From positions 806,001 to 870,000 of the forward strand of contig JASVEC010000018.1 of the NCBI GenBank assembly GCA_030770535.1: 64,000 nucleotides of DNA, read 5' to 3'. The DNA comes from Batkoa obscura (lineage: Eukaryota > Entomophthoromycota > Entomophthoromycetes > Entomophthorales > Batkoaceae). This document shows, piece by piece, positions 36,401 through 46,199 of the stretch (positions within the stretch are counted from its first letter, which is position 1; every line of letters starts with the position of its first letter). A model generated the notes under the pieces. That model did not search any database, had not been told where the DNA came from, and worked only from the letters and a program-made list of their open reading frames with translations. Made by a program: the position numbers and the translations under genes.

Positions 36401-37599
36401 TGTTTAAAATGGATTTTCTTACAAGTTACAATTTCCCCTGCTTCACTTCTTTCCATAATAAATACTAGCTTCAATGCTTTTAACATTGGTAAAACAATAA
36501 ACTTAATGAATCTATCATTCATTTTCATTTTTTTAAAATTATAAATATTAACTTGGTGATAACTTACTTTCAGAAATAACTTAACAATTTCATCATAAAT
36601 TTCAGTTTCCGTTCGAAATTGGAAACTCAATTCAATACAATTATTAACTAAATTCATCATTTCATTAACTAACTTTTCATTCTTTTGATCCAGTTTACTT
36701 TCTTCTTCTTTATTGGTGTTTTGATTCATTTTCTCCTCTTTATAATTTATCTTTTTCTTAATACCATCATCATTTTTACCTAATGAATCATCAAATGGCT
36801 TTCTAATGATACTAAACATAATGGGGTCTTTATCAAACTCTGATGTATAGGATAGCTCGTTAATCTTATTATTCAAAAATTCGAATAAACTTTTGATTGC
36901 TTGTTTTTCATAACAACAATAATTAATCATACCTTTCCTTTGTAACTTAAAAAAATAGATTAAAAAGTTTTGGTTCTTAACTTGTGTTGAAGCATCATTT
37001 AGTAGCTCTAAAACTCTTTCGAAAATAAATTTTACTTTTATATCATAATTTTTTGTTATTAAAGTTTCCATCATTTCATACTTTTTATAATAAATAGAAA
37101 ACAACACTCGATCAAATAAAGCATAATAGTTAGTAATTGCTTTGGATAAATGAATTTTTTCCAATATATTTAATGTAATTCTAATAACTTCTTTATCCAC
37201 AAAATAAATTAACGAAATAAAAAACGTATCTAATATCCTATTTACATCTTCCTCTTTAAACAAATATTCTTTTGTCTCTTTAGCTTCCTTTACTAAAAAT
37301 CGTTCACAAACTATCCAATAATATCCTTGAATTAATTTCAACCATTTTATCAACTTTTTCTCCATTTTATTCACCTCAGTATCTGTATAATCCAACTGTT
37401 CTATTTCCGCGTGAAACCTTTCAACATAATCAATAAACAAATAACTCAAATCCGATTTAAGAACTGAAGTTTCAAGTGCTTTGATCTTTTTAATTATTTG
37501 TCGAAAATCATCAAAAGATAATAAATAATGGATTCGTTTTGTAATTTCAGTATAGCTGGTATTTTCATCTAATTTATTATCCGAGGATGGGGTTTGCAT
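33421..37599 (-). CDS. Large helical-repeat protein with BTB-like C-terminal region
   Basis: A single 1392-codon frame with no introns, in contrast to its intron-rich neighbours. Residues 1-1100 are helical, rich in Leu/Ile/Asn/Lys, and look like an ARM/HEAT-type solenoid. Around residues 1150-1290 the run IIEFLSPILAVSLQFGG, then ESATKIIKLP, YFNTLNYLNDKIFN and LCVQFFELADIYEMRFLLL resembles a BTB/POZ fold (L.P.L...F.GG..ES...I.LP...F...L.Y, then L..LAD.Y....L). A solenoid plus BTB layout is known from ARMC5-type proteins, which are Cullin-3 adaptors, but this assignment is inference. The tail is acidic (DNDDDNDDNE). Confidence 0.65.
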   Translation of the reverse strand: MQTPSSDNKLDENTSYTEITKRIHYLLSFDDFRQIIKKIKALETSVLKSDLSYLFIDYVERFHAEIEQLDYTDTEVNKMEKKLIKWLKLIQGYYWIVCERFLVKEAKETKEYLFKEEDVNRILDTFFISLIYFVDKEVIRITLNILEKIHLSKAITNYYALFDRVLFSIYYKKYEMMETLITKNYDIKVKFIFERVLELLNDASTQVKNQNFLIYFFKLQRKGMINYCCYEKQAIKSLFEFLNNKINELSYTSEFDKDPIMFSIIRKPFDDSLGKNDDGIKKKINYKEEKMNQNTNKEEESKLDQKNEKLVNEMMNLVNNCIELSFQFRTETEIYDEIVKLFLKVSYHQVNIYNFKKMKMNDRFIKFIVLPMLKALKLVFIMERSEAGEIVTCKKIHFKQLTFCLLNLSTHLLNHNINKQNYDNLQQVMLKEETVEDYYFDLVLEFYKLLKNVHLKSMELQHQFLIFDESIIYLKILLNCNDLPFNELERINRDYYSIYLQFYQVINCSNKSQMISKEIKFNSKTNELFQTIILIINKLTESSGELNVLKYRPFGYNEKEGNFLVNYNLLPMFSIVVIRLFENNSSSLNFNYLVGMLNLIYKLMTEKTIEEFNYCYPNELKLICSKCYNILYLHCTKQDDTQFKQQSNYSKLMILTYSSNILQIIIQKYQFNEFIKELYLPQLFEKYKLIDTCPNELDFNLINPVFNLFSCMFQSFVFRNNLLKERITIKFIYLLAHTFMLWTQRPTIIDKSINTNENEKRVNYYDSIIDEYQLYGKRILDRIINLLDCFIKDKEWKQLFVCCYIDENIDEKEVYFINELTKPGFYKLIQIPKSYMLYKDKNGIYQNNNTNNDYIISIINPIYQITLCYKYDIKLSILACNYLLNLLTIPSAIKYIINYTNYIANLSYELINIYISNNELYNVINKIIIKLLTDENQLVNILKNNLINKWYFNIIKHIDIINIEKVKEIVVIITPIINELINIIIKLIELYSTTENQRSKVKLNQLITIYLSYCCKDSNFQSFFITGDLKFIEGNSSCNLKYQIVSKTPYDTLLDLIFNFKEEDEVEDFELESKRWKMESGVYAINYHAFLNSEKIYKELQSILKQVKNELDLSIYHMSVEYEKIVHSKSKQQVKFQCKNSQKDSEEEILEFQMPLEIIEFLSPILAVSLQFGGIESATKIIKLPIEYFNTLNYLNDKIFNIINHQFITLKSNQINMNFLSNEPEDLQLSLCVQFFELADIYEMRFLLLYSINILLNQLLNAINSINPSQSLYQIYKLYQEKNEFPLLQGLTEKLNLKLELNIDQFLVHFITLFLIEFMNEKETEEERINDNDDDNDDNEIYNNETNENTNEINEILEPKEKSKEIKNQLLIYEFNPILFKNYWKQLYFNDN

Positions 37600-38229
37600 G
37601 GAGATAAAAAGAAAGAGATGATAAAAGTTAGGTTTTGAATTTTTTGGGATTTTGGAATTGGAATTATTAGTATAATTTTTATGTCATCAAAGTTTTTTAT
37701 TAACTTTAGATATTGGACAGATTTTCAATAACCCCATTTTAATGTGTGTAGTCCTTAGTTTCCACTTATTTTCTATGTTATTTGTAAGAATGAATACCCT
37801 TTTTGATTGGCTCAAATATAATGAACAGCTATAACGTTGTAAAGGTTACATATCGGATGGGTTATAATATTGCCATATATCAAGTACTACTTTTTATTTT
37901 TTTTTAATTGTTTGGGCAAATTTAAATTATTTTGCTATTTCACTAAAATTTTTATTGCTCAAAAAAAATTTACAAAGTTGAAATTATTGGCTATAAAAAG
38001 AAGGACTTTGATTTTGACCAAAAGCTTAAATTTGAAACAAATTCAATTTTGTTTTTTAACTTCCAAAATTTACCTTTAAAAAACCAATATTTCAACTGTT
38101 TTATAAATCCATCCAAGATTGTAGCTATTATAGAGCCAAGTTTATTTAATCTGATATTATTATAGTAAGTAGTTAATATCAAAGTTAAGTCTATTCAGTT
38201 TTAATTTCACTTTCAATCCTTTTATTGAC
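37600..38229. promoter_or_regulatory. Shared divergent promoter region
   Basis: 630 bases separate the start codons of the BTB-like gene (minus) and MED15 (plus), so both promoters must lie here. It is AT-rich with T-runs. I see no convincing TATA box or repeat. Confidence 0.45.
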
Positions 38230-40812
38230 ATGAACAATCAAAATAATCAAAACATCAATATAAATAATGCTAACCCAGCCCAACCGAATAACTTACAGCA
38301 AGCTCAAAACTTGAATCAACTTAATTTACAAAATCAGTTACTTCAAAACGGTCATCATCCACAATTACAAAATGCACAAGATTTTAAAGCGAGTATCACT
38401 GCTCAAGATAGAAATGAGATAGTACTTAAGTTAGCACAATTATTTAAATTACTAAACAGTGCAAGTTCAGATAGTGAAGCATTAAATATAGCACGTAATT
38501 TGGAAATCAATATTTATTCAAGGTCGGTAACCAAACAACAATATCTTGTAACATGTTCCCGAAAAATTAAAGAGATTGATGACAAAGTGAAACAATTGCA
38601 AGCTCAAAATATTACCCAAAATATGAATCAACAACAAAATTTAGCTCAAAGAATTCAAATGCTTCAGCATCATCAACAGCAGCAACAACAATTGCAAAAT
38701 ACCGAAATGCTTCGACAAAGCTTACAAAATCAATATAATTTAAATCTTCAACAACAACAAGCAGGAAATAATGGGAATAATGTGAATTCAATGGCAGCAG
38801 CAGGGATTAATCAAAATATATTACAAAATAGAGGTTTAAACCCAAATTTAATGGGAGCTATGGCTAATTTAAATTATCGAAATAATTTTAATCAACTTAA
38901 TCCTCAAGTACAGGGTCAACCAGGTCAATTTCAGTTACCAAATGGGATTACTCCAGGTCAACTGGCTATGCTTAAAGCTAATCCAGCTTTATTATCAATG
39001 TATCAGAGACAAACGCTGTTGAATAACCAAGGTATGAATCAACTGAACAATTTGCCTATAAATAGCCAAATGAATTTGCCACAAAATCTTATTAATCAAG
39101 CTGTGACTCAGTCAAATCCAGCTATTTCTCAAGTTGCTAATAGACCTACTCAACTCCAACCTAATCCATTAAATTCTGCTTCACCAATGCCAACAAATCC
39201 AATTACTGGTCAATCAACTGCTACTATTGTAAATAAAGTAGTTCAACCTAACACTGCTACAGTTAATCCTTCATCTATTGCACTAACCTCTCAACCTCAG
39301 ACACAAGCTGCTCCTCCTATACAAAATACTACTATCATTTCCAGTCAGGCTCAAAGTACTTCAAATGCTGCAGTAGCCTCTCAACCTCGAGCTTCAGAAG
39401 CAAATGATGCACCAAATATCCCTAATAGTGATGAATTAGAAGTGATCAAACCATTTACAAGTGAAGAGATTGAAAAGACATTGGGCGAAATACAAAAATT
39501 AAAAAATATAGTACAACCTAGTAACAATCCAATACTTGAAAATGTGACTGATTCTCAGCGACAAAGGGCAACAGAATTAATAAGTATGGCACCACGCTTT
39601 TTAAGTACTGTAAAACAATATCTTCCTATTATCTATCTTCGCTGTGGATTTAAAATTTGCGGTTTTGTATTAACTGTTAGAGAAATCCTTAATCAACAAA
39701 TTAAAATGGCACCAAATATTATCATGGAAGAATTTCAAATTCAAAAAATTACTAATGTTGCTAATTTTATCATCAAAGAAGTAGCTAAGTATCTTAAAGG
39801 TGTGGCTAATTGGAAAGCTCAAGAAGCTAATAAAAATCAAAATATTACTACTACAAATACTGGTAACCAAATTAGTGTAGAACAGGTGACTAATGCAGTA
39901 ACGAAAAAGGAGCCTCAGCCTGTTCAAGAGAATGCTCAAATAAGTGCAAAGAGTAAAGAAGTTAATAAGCTGGATGAAAAATCGAAAGAAAATAGTTCTA
40001 AAGGGCTTGGTGAATTTGTAACGCATATATCAGAGTCCAAGTTAACACTAAAACCACCACCACCACCAAAAAAACCAACCATACCATTGGAAAATGAAAA
40101 GCCAATGGTTGACATAGTAAATGTTGCTGTTCAACAACCTTCACAGTCACAACCACAATCACAATCACTCTCACAACCACAATCACTCTCACAAAAAGTG
40201 ACATTAGAACCTAAGGCTTTAGATAAAATCGTGTCATCTGAAGTAGGTAAAACTAATCCACAGGCACCAGTATCTAAATCAATTGAAACATTAGAACAGC
40301 AAGTGGAGCATATTAAAGAGGATCTTAGTACTACATTAAAAGAAAACATTGTTTCTGAAAATCAAGGGAATATTGTTATGGTAGTTAATCCTGAACAAGC
40401 GAAACTATTAAAAGCACAAGCAGCACGGAGAAGAGAAGAAGAAGAAGAACAAAAATATGGTGATGGTATATTAGTTCGATTAGAAAGAAAAGAAAAGAGA
40501 ATAAAGAAGAAAGATTCATTAGCTAAATTTGAAAAAGTGATGAATGAGCTGATGGGTAAGAAAATTATATTAATACTATTTTTTAAATGGATTTTCTTAA
40601 TGTATTTAATTTTAGAACACTATCCAGATTATAAAACAGTGCAACAGAATATTAAAAGAAATGCTATCTCAAAAATGTTTTCAAATGAGTTTCCAAATTT
40701 ATTCAATGAATTGGAATTGGAGCTAACATCCGAGATGAAATCAAATGCTATTTCTAAACAAGAAGTTAATACTCTCGTTTGCTTTCCTTTTGATTGTCCA
40801 GATCAAGTTTAG
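38230..40812 (+). CDS. MED15: Mediator subunit 15 (Gal11-like)
   Basis: Two exons (38230-40555, 40616-40812) give 840 residues. After a Gln/Asn-rich start comes a KIX-like helical domain (SITAQDRNEIVLKLAQLF to QYLVTCSRKIKEID, residues ~57-118). MED15 uses it to bind activators. Long Gln/Asn- and Pro/Ser-rich stretches follow. A helical C-terminal region is set around RATELISMAPRFLSTVKQY and the end HYPDYKTVQQNIKRNAISKM. MED15 is a tail subunit of the Mediator complex in the nucleus. The 60-nt intron (GTAAGA...TTTTAG) has no stop and keeps frame if retained, adding a hydrophobic stretch (KKIILILFFKWIFLMYLIL) that does not fit the protein. Confidence 0.82.
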   Translation: MNNQNNQNININNANPAQPNNLQQAQNLNQLNLQNQLLQNGHHPQLQNAQDFKASITAQDRNEIVLKLAQLFKLLNSASSDSEALNIARNLEINIYSRSVTKQQYLVTCSRKIKEIDDKVKQLQAQNITQNMNQQQNLAQRIQMLQHHQQQQQQLQNTEMLRQSLQNQYNLNLQQQQAGNNGNNVNSMAAAGINQNILQNRGLNPNLMGAMANLNYRNNFNQLNPQVQGQPGQFQLPNGITPGQLAMLKANPALLSMYQRQTLLNNQGMNQLNNLPINSQMNLPQNLINQAVTQSNPAISQVANRPTQLQPNPLNSASPMPTNPITGQSTATIVNKVVQPNTATVNPSSIALTSQPQTQAAPPIQNTTIISSQAQSTSNAAVASQPRASEANDAPNIPNSDELEVIKPFTSEEIEKTLGEIQKLKNIVQPSNNPILENVTDSQRQRATELISMAPRFLSTVKQYLPIIYLRCGFKICGFVLTVREILNQQIKMAPNIIMEEFQIQKITNVANFIIKEVAKYLKGVANWKAQEANKNQNITTTNTGNQISVEQVTNAVTKKEPQPVQENAQISAKSKEVNKLDEKSKENSSKGLGEFVTHISESKLTLKPPPPPKKPTIPLENEKPMVDIVNVAVQQPSQSQPQSQSLSQPQSLSQKVTLEPKALDKIVSSEVGKTNPQAPVSKSIETLEQQVEHIKEDLSTTLKENIVSENQGNIVMVVNPEQAKLLKAQAARRREEEEEQKYGDGILVRLERKEKRIKKKDSLAKFEKVMNELMGKKIILILFFKWIFLMYLILEHYPDYKTVQQNIKRNAISKMFSNEFPNLFNELELELTSEMKSNAISKQEVNTLVCFPFDCPDQV

Positions 40813-41266
40813 CAATATAAAGCAACCTTATAGTTAAATAAATAGGAATTCGTATGCTTTGTTAAATTGTTTTTTCTAAAATTTGGGTAGGGTTTGGACA
40901 AGTTATGGTTTGTCTTGTTTTATAATTGAATTAAAGTTTGTATCGTTTTAGATGATAATTGAAGTATAAACTCAATCTAATCATGATTTTAATAGTTGTG
41001 ATTTAAAAAGAATATGATCTTTTAGTTTATACGCTATTATTGTATTATATTAATTAGATTAACTACGCTTTTAACGATTTGTGTAAACAATTGAATAAAA
41101 TAAATACTTTATGAACAGCTAATATTAAAGGAGTATGAAATTTAAAAGTAAAGCAGATAGTACATTGTTAGTATTATTTATAAACTAGAACCCTATAAAA
41201 ATTGACGACGATATAACAAGAGTTCATAAAGTGTTTATTCTTGAATTTAGCAAAAAGATTAATTAC
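40813..41266. other. Intergenic region, 3' flanks of MED15 and mariner copy 1
   Basis: No gene. Near 41240-41260 the stretch GAATTTAGCAAAAA is, in inverse orientation, similar to the distal 5' flank of mariner copy 3 (TTTTTGCTAAATTT at about 48755). This may mark the transposon terminus, but the inverted repeats cannot be fixed by eye. Confidence 0.4.
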
Positions 41267-42283
41267 TTATTCAAGTATTTCTTCACGGTTTAGACACCTT
41301 GATAAATAGCTAAGCATCTGTTCAAAAAAATGGATACAATCAGCAGGAGTTATCTCTGATAAAATATTGTCGATAATTCCAAAAAATTCCTTTTCAGTTT
41401 GTGCTTCTTTTGCTTTAATTAGCTCTATCCATTTGGTATACATATGCTCAACAGGATTTAAAAACGAAGAGTTGGGTGGTAAACAAATCAATCTATGGCC
41501 TTTTGATATAATTAGTTTTTTGATACTTGGATCTTTTTCAATATATGCATTATCCATAATTATTATAGCTTCAGATATATTTATTTTTGCCAGTTTCTCA
41601 ATAACTGACTTGATGAATTGATTAAATGTATCAGTAAAAAAGCGTCTTAATTGACTCTTATGTTCTATTATTCCATGCTTACTCATAGCACAACACATGG
41701 ATGCATTTATAGTACGGGCCCTGGAAATCGCTCTATCCCTTTTTCCCTTTTCAGTTAAGTTTTTATTTATACGTATTAAAACATTAAACGTTGCTTCATT
41801 AATAAATATGACTTTGGAATCAATAAATTTTACTATATCATTAAAAAAAGTATCAGCATAAAAAGCTCGAAGCTCCAAAAAAGTTATATCATTGCTCTGA
41901 GGTGGCGGATCAACACGTCTAAGAGAGTAATTAAACTCACTCACATTCATATTTATAACTCTTTCACTTACTGACACTCCCATTTCATTTTGTAGTCTTT
42001 TGCTTATTTCTTTTATTGGCATATCAAGATTTTCATCAATACAAGATTGTATAAACTTTCTCTGAACTTCTGGTAAAATTACTTTAGTAGCTTCTCTTGG
42101 TCCAACTTTTGGTTTTCTTCTATAATCCTCGCCATCTATATATTTCTTTACAATAGACTGAACTGTCCTTGCATTGAGAGCTAAAATTCTAGCAATGCTT
42201 GTCGCATTAGATCCGTTGACATACGCATCAATGATCCTTTCTCTTTCTTCATTAGTTATAGGCTTGCTTCTCTTTTTGAGCAT
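41267..42283 (-). CDS. Tc1/mariner-IS630 transposase, open frame (mariner copy 1)
   Basis: 338 residues. An N-terminal helix-turn-helix (NEERERIIDAYVNGSNATSI to TVQSIVKKYIDG) should bind the element ends. The linker is DYRRKPKVG. The catalytic triad positions are 162, 244 and 279: FINEATF has Asn162 where Asp is expected, IIMDNAY keeps Asp244, and LNPVEHMYTKW keeps Glu279, giving DD34E spacing. The frame is complete, so the Asn is not a sign of general decay. Closest relative here is copy 0. It lies on the minus strand like all copies in this cluster. Confidence 0.88.
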   Translation of the reverse strand: MLKKRSKPITNEERERIIDAYVNGSNATSIARILALNARTVQSIVKKYIDGEDYRRKPKVGPREATKVILPEVQRKFIQSCIDENLDMPIKEISKRLQNEMGVSVSERVINMNVSEFNYSLRRVDPPPQSNDITFLELRAFYADTFFNDIVKFIDSKVIFINEATFNVLIRINKNLTEKGKRDRAISRARTINASMCCAMSKHGIIEHKSQLRRFFTDTFNQFIKSVIEKLAKINISEAIIIMDNAYIEKDPSIKKLIISKGHRLICLPPNSSFLNPVEHMYTKWIELIKAKEAQTEKEFFGIIDNILSEITPADCIHFFEQMLSYLSRCLNREEILE

Positions 42284-42949
42284 GTATAATTTTTGTAAAA
42301 AGGTAATAAAATAACGCCGAAAATTTAATTTTTATACATTTATAACCTAAAAGTGTATTAAGTTTTGGTAAATTATTGCCAATGAAATGGAATGAATTCA
42401 CTACTTGGCAGCAAATCAGAGTACATATGCTTGATGACATTGATAAAAAAACTTGATTTGGTAAAATCTAGTTAATTTATATCATTACAATTGTTGCAAC
42501 TCTAGCGACTTTTTTGGTAGCGATTTTTATGATTAAATATTTTTGTATCATTCTTTCAAAGCCCAATCCTTATATCTATGTTTTATTTTATTTTACTTCG
42601 TTCTATTTTATTTTGAATGAGTAATCAGTTTGTAAAGGGTTTTACAGCTATAAAGGGGTTGTATTTTCAATTCCAAGATACAAAACAAAATATCAATTTG
42701 AGTTCGATATTCTGTATCTTTAAAATTAGTATACGAAATAATGTATATAATAGTTATTCATCAATCCCTTTAAAATAGCAAAAAATTGAATAATGATCTT
42801 ACTCAAATATCAGTGTGAGCTTGTATTTTTGCAACTTTTTGCATCCTATACTTAACAAACTCAAACTCAAAACATTATCATAAATAGATATTCGGTATCT
42901 TTAAAATGGAAAGTCTACTCAAATGGATGGGAACAAACAATTAATATAC
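42284..42949. other. Intergenic region with a short diverged repeat
   Basis: The 5' flank of mariner copy 1. Two related stretches, GATATTCTGTATCTTTAAAA (42706-42725) and GATATTCGGTATCTTTAAAA (42889-42908), lie in direct orientation. No gene is recognised. Confidence 0.45.
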
Positions 42950-45500
42950 ATAGGCCATAAGCAAATTATATGCAACATGAGTTAAACTTTCAACTGGTAT
43001 CAAAATATGCTTTAATGCGAGATAGAAAAAGAAAGGGCGTTACTTTATCCAGTGTGTCAAGAGGAGACAAGGGTAGATGTAAAAAAGGAATTGTAAATTG
43101 AAGTTAAAGTAGCAAAAGTTTTCATGATTTGATAAACTAAAAGTTGTCAAGTAAAAAACTAACCAGACTAAAACAAAAAAGAGTGATAATGCAACTAAAT
43201 ACTTTGAGTAGAGTTAATATAAACATAAGTACTCTTAGATACTTTGTGTTCTAAAGAAATTCCCTGAGAAGTAGGTTTTATTGCACAAGTTTGAGCGGAT
43301 AATGGCTGAATTGGGTACTACTAGTTAGAAATGTAAAACATATTTTACTATCTTTCATGAAGCAAAACATATGTTAGTTATACATTATGATGATGAATAT
43401 ATAGAATGAAAAAAAGTTAGTCAGAAACTACAATTAAAACTGAAGATGGTAGTGATATAAAAATGATAGAGCATAAAAGAAAAGCATTTATTTTAATTAA
43501 AGTTGTTTTATGGCATTTTGAATAGCCTGGTTTCCTTGATTTTAATAAGTCAATCAAAGTAATGCTGCCAAAGAGACTTCTAACTTGTATATTTTAACTT
43601 AGATGGCCCTTTTTGAATAGTATTTCATTGTCAAAAAGTAATCATAGCTAAAGTTAATTTATTCGTAGTAAATTATTGCAGATTGATAATATATTCGAAA
43701 CAAAGAGTATTAATAAAGTTATGTTAGCTTTATAGGAATTAATATAAAGTGTAACTACATTAGATAATCATATTTGATAGTGGGTTATTTAAATACATTA
43801 ACCTTTGATAAAAGAATTAATATTAAGACAAGTTACAAATCCCTATTATACTACTAATATCTAAACAACATTTTATAATAAAATTTGGTAAGTTTTAGTT
43901 GACCTATTTATATTCTCTTTTGTAGTAAATAATATAGTATCAAATCCTACAGTAAAATTTTAGATACCCTTGACCTACTGGAAACAATTATTAATAGGCT
44001 TTATCACTCCCTGATAGTTAAGGTTAAATTAGCTTGGATCAACCTAAAAAAATTCGATAAAACACTTTATTATATGCACTTTTTTGTAAGAATATGTTTT
44101 AAATGAGCTATGAGATAGCCTCCTTTACTTATAAAATTGACAAGACACGTTTCAGTATAACATATTATATCAAAGAACTAGAAAAGAAAATTTACTAACT
44201 ACATCATAATGCACTTACACAAAACGATAGGTTGTAGTTTAGGTCATAGTCACAAGGTATTAATATTTTTTAATATTTAACTTTTTGAATTTTATTTTAT
44301 CTCAATATGATCTTAACTATTATGATTTTTAAAAATAAGTTAGTGCAATATTAACAAAAGATAGACATAACTTGAAATATATCAAAATCTAAAAACAAAG
44401 ATTCGAAATTTTAAAACAAAAGTAGACCAAATTTAAATGTGTCGTTTGTTAATCAAATATCTCTTCTCTATTTAAACATTTTGGTAAATAACTAAGCGTA
44501 TGTTCAAAAAAGCGACTGCAGTCAGTGCCAGTTATTTTTGAAAAAATAGTGTCAATAAGTTCAAATAATTCTTTGTCACTTTGTGGATCTTTTTCTCGAA
44601 TTAACTCTATCCATTTAGTATATATACCCTCAATGGGATTTAAAAATGAAGAGTTGGGCGGTAAACGTATTAATGTATGCCCTTTAGATTCAATAAGAGC
44701 TTTGATGCTTGGATATTTATCAGTACATTCGCTATTCATAATTATTATAGCCTCTGATATTTTTGTTTTTGTTAATTTGGTAACAACCGACTCGACAAAA
44801 TTTTTATATGATTCCGCAGTGTATCGTCTTAATTGAGTATGAAATCCTAGAATTCCATGCTTATTCATAGCACAGCACATTGATACAACTTTTTTAAAGG
44901 GCCTAACTTTTAATTTCTCCTTTTCTCCTTTTTCAGCTACACTTTTATTTACACGCGTTGTTACATTAAACGCATCTTCATTAACAAATACAACTTTAGT
45001 GTCAATAAATTTTAATACATTATTTATAAAAATATTGGCATAAGAAGCTCGAATTCCCAAAGTACTCATGTCATTATTTTGAAGGGGTGGATCAATTCGT
45101 ATAAAGGAGTAATTGAAGTTCTTTAGATTTTTTTTAACCTTCTCCCAACTTACTTTCAGCCCCATTTCATCTTGAAATCTCTTAACAATACCTTTTATTG
45201 ACAAATTACAATCTTCGTCGATCCAAGATTGTATCAATTTTCTTTGAGGTTCTGGCATAGTTTTCTTAGTATATCCACGTTCTCCAATTTTTGGCTTTCT
45301 TCTATAATCCTCGCCATCTATGTATTTCTTTACAATAGACTGAACCGTTCTTTCGTTAAAACACAAGACTTTAGCAATACTTGTTGCATTAGATCCATTT
45401 ATATACGCTTCAACGATCCTTTCTCTATCCTCATTACTAAGTTTCTTGTAATTTGCTTTGGGCATTAAGCTTTTGTAAACTTAAAAATAGTGAACAAAAA
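42950..45500. repeat. Segmental duplication, unit A
   Basis: The unit contains about 1.3 kb of decayed non-transposase sequence (42950-44250) followed by mariner copy 2. The decayed part matches unit B. Examples: TGATAGAGCATAAAAGAAAAGC near 43465 against TGATAAAGCATAAAAGTAGAGC near 46620, and TTTTGAATAGTATTTCATTG near 43612 against TATTGAATAGTATTTCATCC near 46768. It has coding-like patches, such as DIKMIEHKRKAF, but stops throughout. Confidence 0.7.
44449..45465 (-). CDS. Tc1/mariner-IS630 transposase, open frame (mariner copy 2)
   Basis: 338 residues, co-linear with copy 1 without gaps. The helix-turn-helix is NEDRERIVEAYINGSNATSI with FNERTVQSIVKKYIDG. In the catalytic domain, FVNEDAFNV has Asn162, and IIMNSECTD has Asn244 in place of the second Asp. 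NPIEGIYTKW keeps Glu279. Two of three catalytic positions are therefore altered although the frame is full-length. The element would be inactive by standard chemistry. It sits within duplicated unit A. Confidence 0.88.
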   Translation of the reverse strand: MPKANYKKLSNEDRERIVEAYINGSNATSIAKVLCFNERTVQSIVKKYIDGEDYRRKPKIGERGYTKKTMPEPQRKLIQSWIDEDCNLSIKGIVKRFQDEMGLKVSWEKVKKNLKNFNYSFIRIDPPLQNNDMSTLGIRASYANIFINNVLKFIDTKVVFVNEDAFNVTTRVNKSVAEKGEKEKLKVRPFKKVVSMCCAMNKHGILGFHTQLRRYTAESYKNFVESVVTKLTKTKISEAIIIMNSECTDKYPSIKALIESKGHTLIRLPPNSSFLNPIEGIYTKWIELIREKDPQSDKELFELIDTIFSKITGTDCSRFFEHTLSYLPKCLNREEIFD

Positions 45501-46199
45501 TGAATTTATTTACGCTAGTTCAGCTTGAAATTGTCAAATTATAAAAACTGTTCCGAATAAAATTACATGAATCCGTCAATTATTAGTAAATTAAATTTTT
45601 GTTTAATGACGTATGATAGTTTTTTTGATTTACACTACTTAAATTGTCAGATTTTATCAGAATAGTCGGCAGTTAGATTTTTTCGTTGTTTTTAAATTAT
45701 AACTAAATTCTGCTTAGTATGAATTAAAGGACAAAAAAAGGTGTATTCCTAGGTTAAATTAAAATTTTTGCTTACAAATCAACAATGAAGATATCTAATT
45801 GTAAGCCGTTCTAGCCAGGCAAAATACAAAACAAATCAGTAATTTTGGATTGGATATGAGCTACTTTCATAATTGATGTGAAAAGCAGTTTTCGAAATAA
45901 TTGAATGACTGACCTTTAGATATTAAAAAATATTGTAGCAGTTTTACTTGAAACATTAACATGAGCACGAATTTCCAATGATTTTAGCTTTTATATACCT
46001 AGCCTAAACTTAGAACGATGTTATCGATGGATAAAGTAGTCAATTGATGTAAGGATCTTTATCCAAAGGAATATTGAAACTGTCTTAATATTTCCAGATT
46101 TTCTTCTAAGTTAAACATATCATTTCAAACAAATATTCAATTGATATTAAAGTTCTTTAGATGTGAAATAGAACGATGAAGGTATTACGATATTCAGTG
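45466..46199. other. Intergenic region between the two duplication units
   Basis: It contains the 5' flank of mariner copy 2 and then sequence not matched elsewhere by eye. Stops are frequent. A GC-richer patch at 45800-46100 may be decayed coding DNA of unknown origin. Confidence 0.4.

Noticed and set aside
39670-40349. Three minus-strand frames inside MED15
   Set aside because: They overlap a well-supported coding exon, with compositions explained by repeats of the sense strand.
40556-40615. Hydrophobic helix near the C-terminus of MED15
   Set aside because: It is translated intron. GTAAGA and TTTTAG flank it, and a membrane helix makes no sense in a nuclear Mediator subunit.
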